A DNA stretch of 5,229 nucleotides from Actinomycetes bacterium (GCA_021787255.1 JAJYMD010000302.1:1-5229), one strand, 5' to 3'. Positions 1 to 5,229 are shown, counted from the stretch's first letter. Numbers and translations are program-made. The notes: generated from the letters alone by a model not told the origin.

Positions 1-636
1 CCTCGTACCCGCCTTCGCCGATTGCGTGAGCGGCAGGTCGAGGACCGGAGCGCCCTCGACGCGCTGCTCGACGAGGTGCTGGTCGCCCACGTGGGACTGG
101 TCATCGACGGCCACCCGCTCGTCGTGCCGACGGCCTTCGCCCGGGACGGCGACCAGCTCCTCTTGCACGGTTCGACGGGCTCTGGGTGGATGCGTGCCGC
201 CGCGGCCGGCGCACCGGCCTGCGTGACGGTGACCGCCCTCGACGGGCTCGTCGTCGCTCGATCGACCTTCGAGTCCTCGATGCGCTACCGCAGTGCGGTG
301 GTGTTCGGCGTCCTCCGGCGACTCGCTGCGAGCCAAAGGGACCTTGCGCTCGACGTGGTCGCCGACAAGCTGCTGCCGGGGCGGCGGGCGGAGGTGCGCC
401 AGTCCACGGCTCAGGAGCGACGGCGCACGCTCGTGCTCGCGATGCCGATCGAGCGCTGGTCGCTGAAGGTCTCCGAGGGATGGCCCGAGGACACCGAGGA
501 GGATCGTGCCGGGCAGGCGTGGGCCGGGGTGGTCCCGTTGCGCACGGCTGCCGGCGGTCCCGTTGCTGCGCCCGATCTCAGAGAGGGTGTCGCCATTCCG
601 CCCTCGGTACACGCGTTCATCGACGCGCGGGCGTAG
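1..636 (+). CDS. Pyridoxamine 5'-phosphate oxidase-fold FMN-binding protein, 5'-partial
   Basis: The protein belongs to the pyridoxamine 5'-phosphate oxidase-like split-barrel group (NimA-like), small cytoplasmic proteins that bind FMN or a related flavin. Their substrates are mostly unknown. The window holds 211 residues. The alternation of a DGHPLVVPTAF strand, a GDQLLLHGS strand, a CVTVTALDGLVVARS strand and an SMRYRSAVVFG strand is the typical barrel core. The C-terminal part contains a WAGVVPLR motif common in this subfamily. The frame is open from base 1, and the residues before the first possible start (TTG at 22) already resemble the family N-terminus (an R-x-R-L-R-R stretch). The true start therefore probably lies upstream of the window. 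The gene ends 12 bp before the M24 gene on the same strand, which suggests an operon. The family call is firm; the substrate is unknown. Confidence 0.85.
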   Translation, partial: PRTRLRRLRERQVEDRSALDALLDEVLVAHVGLVIDGHPLVVPTAFARDGDQLLLHGSTGSGWMRAAAAGAPACVTVTALDGLVVARSTFESSMRYRSAVVFGVLRRLAASQRDLALDVVADKLLPGRRAEVRQSTAQERRRTLVLAMPIERWSLKVSEGWPEDTEEDRAGQAWAGVVPLRTAAGGPVAAPDLREGVAIPPSVHAFIDARA

Positions 637-641
637 AGGGG
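636..641 (+). promoter_or_regulatory. Ribosome binding site of the M24 gene
   Basis: GAGGGG begins at the last base of the upstream stop codon and lies 7 nt before the GTG at 649. It supports that GTG as the start and suggests translational coupling of the two genes. Confidence 0.6.
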
Positions 642-648
642 CTGTTGG

Positions 649-1839
649 GTGGCTGCACGCCTCGTGTCGACCGAGCCGGGGGAGCCTCGCGAGGAGGGGT
701 ACCCGAGGTTCTCCCCGGCGGAGATGGACCGGAGATGGACGGCGGCTTTTCGGGAGATGGAGCGGGCGGGGGTCGACGCGCTCGTCGTGTACGGCGCAGA
801 CCGCGCGGGGGCCGCCGTGCAGTGGCTGACCCACTGGCCGGTCACCCGGGAGGCTGCGCTGCTGTGGACGCCCGGAACCACGCCGCTGCTCTTCGTCCAG
901 CATGCGAACCACCTCGACAACGCCGAGCGGCTCGCCACCGGCTGCGAGGTTCGCTGGGGAGGCGACTCGACCCTTGCGACGCTCGGACACGAGCTCGACG
1001 GGCTCCGTCCTGGTGGTCTCCGGCTCGGTGTGGTGGGCCCGCTGCCCGCGAGTGGCGCAGGACCGCTCGAGGCAGCGGGCGCCGAGCTGGTGTTCCTCGA
1101 CCGCGAATTCCAGCGCCTCCGTCTCGTCAAGTCGGCCGAGGAGCTGGAGTGGACCCGCCGGGGCGCAAGGCTCACGGACGCCGCGCTCGACGCGCTCGCC
1201 CGGCGTGCGGGCCCCGGCACCGCCGAGGCGGAGCTCGGGGCCATCGTGGAGAGCGCCTACGTTCCCGAGGGCGCCACGACGCACATCCACTACTTCTCGG
1301 CGACGGCGATGCGCCAGCCCTCGATGCGCGTGCCGGCCCAGTGGCCGGCCGACCGGCGCCTCCGCGCCGGCGACGTGGTCTCGTGCGAGGTGAGCGCCAG
1401 CTGGTGGGGTTACCCCGGCCAGCTCCTCAGGACGTTCACCGTGGATGAGCCGCCCACCCCTCTCTACCGCGACCTGCACGATGTCGCCGTCGCGGCGTTC
1501 GAGGCGATCGCGGCTCGGATCGCGCCGGGCACGACCGCCGCCGAGCTCGCCGAAGCGGCGCGTGTCGTCGAGTCCGCTGGCTTCACGACCTGTGACGACC
1601 TGGTCCACGGTTTCGTCGGCGGGTACCTGCCACCGATCGTTCCCGGTGGCGGCAGAAGTCCCCGCCATGGCTTCTTCGTGCTCGAAGAGGGTATGACCGT
1701 CGTGGTGCAGCCCAACGTCGTCACCGCCGACGGCACGGCCGGGGTCCAGACCGGAGAGCTCCTGTTGGTCACCTCGAAGGGCTGCGAGCGCCTCCACGCC
1801 TACCCACGGGGTATCGGCGTCCTCGGCAGCCCGGCATGA
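649..1839 (+). CDS. M24-fold (Xaa-Pro aminopeptidase/creatinase-like) protein with altered metal site
   Basis: This 396-residue cytoplasmic protein has the two-domain pita-bread architecture of aminopeptidase P and creatinase. An N-terminal creatinase-like domain covers about residues 15-155 (VDALVVYG, THWPVTREAALLW), and the C-terminal M24 domain covers about 160-390. Landmarks of the fold are present: RLVKSAEELEWTRRGA, THIHYFSATAM, GDVV (242-244), GYPGQLLRTF (254-263), VHGFVGG (319-325) and EEGMTVVVQPNVV (346-358). The dinuclear metal ligands of M24 peptidases (D, D, H, E, E) are mostly missing. The two aspartates align with E247 and Q258 (the 11-residue spacing is kept), the first glutamate aligns with Q354, and the second falls near G369/E370. 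Only H320 seems retained. Classical metallopeptidase activity is therefore doubtful, and a metal-free creatinase-like hydrolase or a binding role is possible. The GTG start is supported by GAGGGG 7 nt upstream. It follows the flavin-binding gene by 12 bp. Confidence 0.85.
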   Translation: MAARLVSTEPGEPREEGYPRFSPAEMDRRWTAAFREMERAGVDALVVYGADRAGAAVQWLTHWPVTREAALLWTPGTTPLLFVQHANHLDNAERLATGCEVRWGGDSTLATLGHELDGLRPGGLRLGVVGPLPASGAGPLEAAGAELVFLDREFQRLRLVKSAEELEWTRRGARLTDAALDALARRAGPGTAEAELGAIVESAYVPEGATTHIHYFSATAMRQPSMRVPAQWPADRRLRAGDVVSCEVSASWWGYPGQLLRTFTVDEPPTPLYRDLHDVAVAAFEAIAARIAPGTTAAELAEAARVVESAGFTTCDDLVHGFVGGYLPPIVPGGGRSPRHGFFVLEEGMTVVVQPNVVTADGTAGVQTGELLLVTSKGCERLHAYPRGIGVLGSPA

Positions 1840-1865
1840 TCGTGCGATGTCCGTGACCCGCGCCG

Positions 1866-1900
1866 GGCCACCAGCACATTCCGGCCTGGCCGGGGTGGTC
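1866..1900 (+). terminator. Possible hairpin terminator after the M24 gene
   Basis: Starting 27 nt after the M24 stop, an outer 7-bp stem (1866-1872 with 1894-1900, one G-T pair) encloses an 8-nt bulge and an inner perfect 5-bp stem (1881-1885 with 1889-1893). No T-run follows, so this is not a classical intrinsic terminator. It fits a GC-rich actinobacterial hairpin of uncertain function. Confidence 0.3.
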
Positions 1901-1912
1901 GGCACGGACATG

Positions 1913-1934
1913 GCTGGACCCGGCTGGGTCCGGC
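1913..1934. terminator. Second GC-rich hairpin in the convergent region
   Basis: A 9-bp stem (1913-1921 with 1926-1934, one G-T pair, otherwise perfect) closes a GGCT loop. It lies directly behind the first hairpin. It has no T-tail on either strand, but its place between converging genes would suit termination in either direction. Confidence 0.3.
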
Positions 1935-2190
1935 GGGGTCCGGCTGTGGGCATGGGAACTGCTGAATTGCTGCCAATGGAGGGCGTGAGCGGCGCCGTTG
2001 TGGCTCGGCTCACAGGGTGCGAGCACCACGATGGCGAGCGCGCTTGTGTCCATCGCGATACGTGCCACGAGCTCGCCAGAGCGCAACTGGCGCACCAGGC
2101 GACGGGCGTGGTCCAAGCGAGCTCGGTTGCTGCGCGGTCCCTCGGTTCGGCTGGGTTGCGGGCAACGTCTAGTGGGGGCCTGGGTCAGTG

Positions 2191-2250
2191 CGTCCGGTCA
2201 GCCGACGTCCGGTCAGCCGACGTCCAGTCAGTCGACCGCCGGTCAGCCGA
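2191..2250. repeat. 15-bp tandem repeat, 4 copies
   Basis: The unit is cgtccggtcagccga. Copies 2191-2205 and 2206-2220 are identical; 2221-2235 and 2236-2250 differ at two bases each. Each copy carries GTCAG-(C/T)-CGA. In the exact copies the 10-mer GTCAGCCGAC is an imperfect dyad (GTC/GAC arms, GC centre). Read on the minus strand, every copy puts a TGA in the frame of the adjacent TIGR03086 gene, just past its stop. The array runs directly into the 33-bp duplication. Confidence 0.9.
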
Positions 2251-2306
2251 CGGCCCAGCCGAGGAACGCGGCCGGTCAGTCGACGGCCCGGCCGAGGAAC
2301 GCCGCC
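2241..2306. repeat. 33-bp tandem duplication covering the end of the TIGR03086 gene
   Basis: Copies 2241-2273 and 2274-2306 match at 30 of 33 positions. The second copy contains the last nine sense codons of the TIGR03086 gene and its TGA. The first copy repeats that end downstream of the stop, reading as AAFLGWAVG-stop against AAFLGRAVD-stop in the gene. Its first 10 bases are also the last 10 of the 15-bp array, which suggests both arose from the same slippage-prone segment. Confidence 0.85.
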
Positions 2307-2818
2307 AGCCGGTCGGCGACCGGACGTCCCGCCTCGCAGGGTTGCTCGGCGCCAAAGGGCCGACCCGGTCCGCGCATGTCCTCCGTGAGGGTTTGCCGGG
2401 ACGTTCCCAATGCCCAGTCTGCCAGCTCGGGATCGATGTCGGTCGATTGACCGGTCGCCTTCGCCAGGTCCCAGGCGTGCACGAGCGCGTCGCGAGCGCG
2501 CATGACGACGACGACGGCGCCGGGCACCTCGCCGATCCGGAGCTGATAGGTGCGCTCGAGCCCGCCTGGCGCGGCAAGGACCGCTTGGGCGGCGCGAGCC
2601 GACGCGGCGTGGGCCTCGAGCAGACCGGCGACGTCATGAGCCGGCGCGGGCGGCTCCTTCTGCGCAACCCGGTAGTTGCCCGAGACGACGTGACCGACGA
2701 GGTCGCGCACCGACCATTCGCTGCAGGGCGTGGGCGCTTCCAGCTGCCCGGGTCCGACCCCGGCGAGCACGTCGGCGAACACCTGCTGGGCGCGTTCGTG
2801 GGCTGCGAGCGGATCCAT
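2276..2818 (-). CDS. TIGR03086-family protein (DinB-like/mycothiol-dependent maleylpyruvate isomerase N-domain)
   Basis: This 180-residue protein has the four-helix DinB-like fold found in mycothiol-dependent maleylpyruvate isomerase and the TIGR03086 family. Characterised relatives bind a metal and some use mycothiol, but most members have no known substrate. The hallmark N-terminus is present: MDPL, then PTPCSEWSVRDLVGHVV at residues 29-45. The later ARDALVHAWDLAKATG segment (108-123) is also typical. Likely metal ligands are H43, D110 and H114, which match the His, Glu, His triad of the isomerase with Asp in place of Glu. The length is normal for the family. The ATG at 2818 gives the family's usual MDPL start, though no good ribosome binding site precedes it. 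An imperfect inverted repeat (2856-2863 with 2893-2900, 8-bp arms) lies in the 109-bp gap after dedA. The 3' end is duplicated in tandem just past the stop. Confidence 0.85.
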   Translation of the reverse strand: MDPLAAHERAQQVFADVLAGVGPGQLEAPTPCSEWSVRDLVGHVVSGNYRVAQKEPPAPAHDVAGLLEAHAASARAAQAVLAAPGGLERTYQLRIGEVPGAVVVVMRARDALVHAWDLAKATGQSTDIDPELADWALGTSRQTLTEDMRGPGRPFGAEQPCEAGRPVADRLAAFLGRAVD

Positions 2819-2927
2819 CGCGCCCAGTCTTGCCTGCCGAGCCGGTTCCCGCCAATGCCACGCAAGAGCCCGTTGGCGAGGTCAGTGGTCTCGCGTGGCA
2901 ACGGTGTGCGCGCCGGACCTGCGCGCG

Positions 2928-3581
2928 CTACGAGGACGAAGGCGCCTCGGCTTCGGGCGAGGCGACGCGGCGGCCAGGCGTTCCGAGGCGACGAACGGCC
3001 CACACGCCGATGCCGGCCACGATCAAGGCACCGAAGGCGATGCTCACCGGCGTGAAGGCCGAGGACACCCCCTGCCAGTTGGCGGCCAGCGCCTCCCCGG
3101 CCAAGGCGAACGCGAAGGACCACGGCAGGCTGCCGAGGACCGTGAGCGCGCTGAAGGTCCCCAGGGGCATCTCCGCGATCCCGGCGGGGAGGCTGATGAA
3201 CGTCCGCACCACCGGGAGGAGCCTGGCGAGGAGCACGGCGGAGGTGCCGTGCTGGGCGAAGAACCGCTCTGCGCGCTCGAGGTCGTGGTGGCGCAGGAGC
3301 ACGTAGCGTCCGAAACGTTCGACGAGCGGCCGGCCGCCGACTCGCCCTGCAGCGTAGGAGATCCAGGACCCGACGAGGTTCCCGGCCGTGCCGGCCAGGG
3401 CAACGGCGACCACGTCGAAGTGCGCGTGCACCCCTGCGAGCACGGCACCGCCTGCCAAGGCGCCACCGAACAGCATGACCGCTTCGCTCGGGACAGGGAT
3501 GCACGCCGACTCGAGAACCATGAGGGCGAAGATCGCGACATACCCGTGCCTGCTGATCTGGGATACGACGAGGTGTTCCAC
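2928..3581 (-). CDS. DedA/SNARE-associated (VTT-domain) membrane protein
   Basis: This 217-residue integral membrane protein belongs to the DedA family. Members are proposed to act in lipid flipping, undecaprenyl-phosphate or phospholipid recycling, and membrane homeostasis linked to the proton motive force. Characteristic elements appear in order. Residues 14-40 hold a hydrophobic segment with the ESACIPVPSE motif (24-33). A small-residue helix with AGTAGNLVGSWISYAAGRVGG follows (63-83). The signature ARLLPVVRTFISLPAGIAEM spans 119-138; its R120 and R126, six residues apart, match the essential arginine pair of E. coli DedA proteins. A terminal hydrophobic segment lies near 180-200, followed by a short charged tail. 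The GTG start at 3581 is preceded by AAGGAG and gives the usual short cytoplasmic N-terminus. The frame stays open further upstream, but that part reads through tandem repeats as an Arg-rich stretch and is not credible. It lies downstream of the mreB-like gene on the same strand, across a 195-bp repeat-bearing gap. Confidence 0.9.
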   Translation of the reverse strand: MEHLVVSQISRHGYVAIFALMVLESACIPVPSEAVMLFGGALAGGAVLAGVHAHFDVVAVALAGTAGNLVGSWISYAAGRVGGRPLVERFGRYVLLRHHDLERAERFFAQHGTSAVLLARLLPVVRTFISLPAGIAEMPLGTFSALTVLGSLPWSFAFALAGEALAANWQGVSSAFTPVSIAFGALIVAGIGVWAVRRLGTPGRRVASPEAEAPSSS

Positions 3582-3585
3582 CGGG

Positions 3586-3591
3586 CTCCTT
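3586..3591 (-). promoter_or_regulatory. Ribosome binding site of dedA-family gene
   Basis: AAGGAG on the minus strand lies 4 nt before the GTG at 3581. The spacing is short, but the match is strong. It decides this start over the open extension through the repeats. Confidence 0.65.
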
Positions 3592-3630
3592 GGCGACAGC
3601 AGCGTAGCCGGGGACGAGCTTGGAGGACCC

Positions 3631-3672
3631 CGAACGCAGCAGCGTCGAACGTACCAGCAGCGCCGAACGTAC
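3631..3672. repeat. Short degenerate repeat, 15/18-bp period, between mreB and dedA
   Basis: cgaacg recurs at 3631, 3646 and 3664, the last two as cgaacgtac exactly 18 bp apart. A cagcagcg segment sits between copies. It lies just upstream of the dedA start and looks like an older, decayed array. Confidence 0.6.
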
Positions 3673-3692
3673 ACCTCGACCGCCGCAGCTTG

Positions 3693-3764
3693 TCGCCGAG
3701 TGGCCCGCCGTCGCCGAGTGGCCCGCCGTCGCCGAGTGGCCCGCCGTCGCCGAGTGGCCCGCCG
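3693..3764. repeat. 18-bp tandem repeat, 4 perfect copies
   Basis: The unit tcgccgagtggcccgccg is repeated without any mismatch at 3693-3710, 3711-3728, 3729-3746 and 3747-3764. There are no spacers, so it is not a CRISPR. It starts 12 bp past the mreB stop on the minus strand. The last copy runs into gccggcgagccggc (3761-3774), which can fold into a 5-bp hairpin directly after that stop. Perfect identity implies recent expansion or homogenisation. Confidence 0.95.
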
Positions 3765-3776
3765 GCGAGCCGGCAC

Positions 3777-4772
3777 CTACATGGGAGGGAGCAGCTCGTA
3801 GTGGTGCTCGAGCATCGTCGCCGCGCCGCGCACCACTGCTCGAAGCGGCTTTTCGACGACCACCGTTGTCACGCCCGTCGAGTCGCGAAGCCGGCTCGCG
3901 AGGCCAGGGAGGAGCGCGCCGCCGCCTGCGAGCTGGACCTTTCGGCGGATCACGCCGTCTGCGAGATCTGGAGGCATTTCCCACAGGAGCTCCTGGACGG
4001 ACTCGATGATCGGCGCGACGACGTGCTCGAGTGCCGAGGCCACCAGCGGTCCGCGCACCTGTTCCTCGCGCACGGTTCCCCGCGCCAGGTCGATGCCTGC
4101 GACCTGGGCGGACCCGCTCGCGCCACCGGTCAAGCCGAGGGACTTCTTCAGGTGCTCGGCGGCCCGGAGACCGATGTGCAGTCCCAGTTCGGCTTTGACC
4201 GCCTGGACGATCGCCTCGTCCATCGCGTTCCCGCCGACCCGCAGCGAATGCACTCGGACCATGTGGGCACCGAGGACGATCGCCGCTTCGGTGGTCCCGC
4301 CTCCGACGTCCACGATGAGGACGCCATCGGTGCCTTGCGGCTCCGCGCCGGCTCCGATCGCCGCGGCGACCGGCTCGTCGAGGAGCCGCACGGCGAGCCG
4401 AGGCCGGTGGAAGGAGGCGGCAGCGACGAGCGCTCGGCGTTCGATGAAGCTCGCGCCGCTCGGCACGCAGATCACCGCTCTCGGGCCGAGCACGCTCGTC
4501 CGGAAGCGGGCACGCCGGAGGAAGGTCTGCAGCATGGTCGCTGCCGCGTCGAGCTCGGTGATGACCCCTTCCCGGAGAGGATGGAGCACGTCGATGTCGA
4601 CGGGCTCCTTCCTCATGAGCTCCTCTGCCCGCTCACCTACCAAGGGCGGTTGGTCCGTGTGGCGGTACAGCGCGATCGTCGACGGCTCGTCGAGCACCAC
4701 TCCACGACCGCGGACGTGGACGAGAGAATTGACGGTGCCCAGGTCGACAGCCACGCCCGATCGGAGCCGCAT
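3777..4772 (-). CDS. mreB: MreB-like rod-shape actin homologue
   Basis: This 331-residue protein is a bacterial actin of the MreB/Mbl group. MreB polymerises with ATP under the membrane and guides peptidoglycan synthesis along the cell wall. The actin-fold motifs appear in order: phosphate-1 loop VDLGTVNSLVHV (9-20), RGVVLDEPS (23-31), HPLREGVITELD (64-75), VPSGASFIERR (103-113), LLDEPVAAAIGAG (130-142, with the catalytic-type E133), phosphate-2 loop VDVGGGTTEAAIV (154-166), RVGGNAMDEAI (178-188) and the adenosine loop LAGGGALLPG in the C-terminal third. The length is close to the usual 340 or so. The ATG at 4772 is chosen because it gives the short family N-terminus and has GAAGG 5 nt upstream; a 37-codon upstream extension lacks family resemblance. 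No mreC or mreD follows. The next gene is dedA-like, so this may be an extra paralogue. Some positions differ from the common consensus, such as V14 and S16 in loop 1. Confidence 0.92.
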   Translation of the reverse strand: MRLRSGVAVDLGTVNSLVHVRGRGVVLDEPSTIALYRHTDQPPLVGERAEELMRKEPVDIDVLHPLREGVITELDAAATMLQTFLRRARFRTSVLGPRAVICVPSGASFIERRALVAAASFHRPRLAVRLLDEPVAAAIGAGAEPQGTDGVLIVDVGGGTTEAAIVLGAHMVRVHSLRVGGNAMDEAIVQAVKAELGLHIGLRAAEHLKKSLGLTGGASGSAQVAGIDLARGTVREEQVRGPLVASALEHVVAPIIESVQELLWEMPPDLADGVIRRKVQLAGGGALLPGLASRLRDSTGVTTVVVEKPLRAVVRGAATMLEHHYELLPPM

Positions 4773-4932
4773 CGCCACCTTCTTCGCTCGCCTCTGACCC
4801 CCTCGAACCGATGACTTCTCCACAAGTATTCCCCAGCTCGAGCCGACACTGGTCGCGCAGGTCGAGCGACGGGGCTCTGCCACGCGAACGGCTGCACGCG
4901 CCGGTGACCGGGACGGGTGACATCATCGGCAG
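4773..4932. promoter_or_regulatory. Divergent intergenic region between mreB-like and secreted-protein genes
   Basis: This 160-bp gap between two divergent genes should hold promoters for both. I cannot assign clear -35/-10 pairs. An AT-richer island around 4811-4835, rare in this window, is the best place for the mreB-side promoter. On the other side, catcat lies 6 nt before the GTG at 4933 without a good ribosome binding site, which would permit a leaderless transcript; this is speculative. Confidence 0.4.
4778..4782 (-). promoter_or_regulatory. Ribosome binding site of the mreB-like gene
   Basis: GAAGG on the minus strand lies 5 nt before the ATG at 4772 and supports that start. A GTG two codons upstream is a possible alternative. 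Confidence 0.5.
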
Positions 4933-5229
4933 GTGAGCCCGGAAGGGGAGCGGCGCAGACGAAGGCGCAGGCGAGCACGCCGCCGGGGGGCTGTCGTCCT
5001 AGCGGTCGCGCTCGCAGGAGCGGCGGTTGGCTTCGGTCTGAGCCGCCTCGGCGGAGCGCCTCGCTCGGCCGCACTGCCGGCGTCGGCCCCGTCACGCCAC
5101 ACCGCACCGAGAGCGGCCGGCATCGGCCCGAGGCCCCACCTCGGGCCCTACGGGGTGGTGTCACCCGCGATCGTCGCGGAGAACCGCAAGCCCGGCACCA
5201 CCGCGTGGGAGATCACCCACGAGCCGCCG
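4933..5229 (+). CDS. Membrane-anchored/secreted protein, probable DMFase beta-subunit-like family, 3'-partial
   Basis: Ninety-nine residues lie in the window and the frame runs off its end. The N-terminus is extremely basic: R7-R14 are eight arginines in a row and R16-R18 follow. A single hydrophobic segment (about 20-36, Ala/Val/Leu-rich) comes next, as in an uncleaved signal anchor or signal peptide. A low-complexity Ala/Pro/Arg linker (about 38-70) leads to SPAIVAENRKPGTTAWEI (77-94). That last segment resembles the start of the extracellular domain of actinobacterial proteins related to the N,N-dimethylformamidase beta subunit C-terminal region, recalled from memory. Activity cannot be judged from the fragment. 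An in-frame TGA at 4918 and the lack of other start codons make GTG 4933 the only reasonable start, although no good ribosome binding site precedes it and an AAGGGGAG lies inside the gene at codons 4-6. The gene is divergent from mreB. The coding call is firmer than the family call. Confidence 0.7.
   Translation, partial: MSPEGERRRRRRRRARRRGAVVLAVALAGAAVGFGLSRLGGAPRSAALPASAPSRHTAPRAAGIGPRPHLGPYGVVSPAIVAENRKPGTTAWEITHEPP
5125..5147. other. Perfect 9-bp hairpin inside the 5' part of the secreted-protein gene
   Basis: The arms 5125-5133 and 5139-5147 pair perfectly around a CCCCA loop. The 3' arm also overlaps a second possible stem (5136-5143 with 5151-5158, one G-T pair), so the two would exclude each other. 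It lies within codons 65-72 and may simply reflect GC-rich coding. Confidence 0.35.

Larger units (their letters stand above)
1840..2275. other. Convergent intergenic region with hairpins and repeats
   Basis: This 436-bp gap separates the M24 gene (+) from the TIGR03086 gene (-), so the two genes converge here. It holds two GC-rich hairpins near the M24 end (1866-1900, 1913-1934), a near-direct repeat of gggtccggc (1926-1934 and 1936-1944), and tandem repeats from 2191 on. Between about 1947 and 2190 there are open frames on both strands, but none has a recognisable family, a clear ribosome binding site or a plausible domain. I see no gene or RNA there. Confidence 0.6.

Noticed and set aside
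720..761. ggagatgga occurring three times.
   Set aside because: It lies inside the M24 gene and is explained by repeated Glu-Met-Asp/Glu codons in a helical segment.
1769..2116. Possible minus-strand gene of 115 codons starting with TTG in the convergent gap.
   Set aside because: It overlaps the end of the M24 gene, has no recognisable family or ribosome binding site, and the composition of its second half is not protein-like.
3693..3764. CRISPR-like array.
   Set aside because: The repeats are directly abutting 18-mers with no spacers, and no cas gene is present.
3582..3776. N-terminal extension of the dedA protein through the 18-bp repeats.
   Set aside because: The extension reads as a repetitive Arg-rich stretch, while AAGGAG before the GTG at 3581 gives a family-typical start.
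2185..3984. A 599-codon open frame on the minus strand.
   Set aside because: It crosses the dedA and TIGR03086 genes in another frame, gives Arg/Pro-rich low-complexity protein with no domain, and is explained by GC-rich shadowing.
2730..4814. A 694-codon open frame on the plus strand.
   Set aside because: It is antisense to the well-supported dedA and mreB genes. Its product is charged low-complexity sequence containing the translated 18-bp repeat.
4816..4824. DnaA-box-like TTCTCCACA.
   Set aside because: It is a single site with one mismatch to the consensus and no cluster or replication gene nearby.
4773..4883. 37-codon N-terminal extension of the mreB-like protein.
   Set aside because: MreB proteins begin just before the first nucleotide loop, and a GAAGG site supports the internal ATG.

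Overview
This is a very GC-rich window with strong G/C bias at third codon positions and GTG starts. By eye it comes from an actinobacterium. The TIGR03086/mycothiol-dependent maleylpyruvate isomerase-type protein points to Actinomycetota. A rod-shape MreB together with a DMFase-beta-like secreted protein would suit Acidimicrobiia or a related lineage, but that placement is inference. No RNA gene, insertion sequence, integrase or CRISPR array is visible.

Layout. Positions 1-1839 (+) hold a two-gene unit: the 3' part of a pyridoxamine-phosphate-oxidase-fold FMN protein, then 12 bp later an M24-fold (aminopeptidase P/creatinase-like) protein whose canonical metal ligands are nearly all replaced. 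Positions 1840-2275 are a convergent intergenic stretch with two GC-rich hairpins, then a 15-bp tandem repeat. Positions 2276-4772 (-) hold three genes, transcribed in the order mreB-like, dedA-family, TIGR03086-family. The mreB-dedA gap (195 bp) carries two tandem-repeat clusters, including four perfect 18-bp copies. Positions 4773-4932 are a divergent promoter region. From 4933 to the window edge (+) runs the start of a membrane-anchored or secreted protein with an extreme poly-arginine N-terminus.

How the genes fit together. The PPOX and M24 genes are very probably co-transcribed, but no pathway can be named. The mreB-like gene lies next to dedA rather than mreC/mreD, so it may be a stand-alone paralogue, and both products act at the cell envelope. 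I see no convincing new multi-gene system. The points most worth a second look are the metal-ligand-free M24 protein, the repeat that duplicates the end of the TIGR03086 gene together with its stop codon, the 18-bp intergenic array, and the solitary mreB context.
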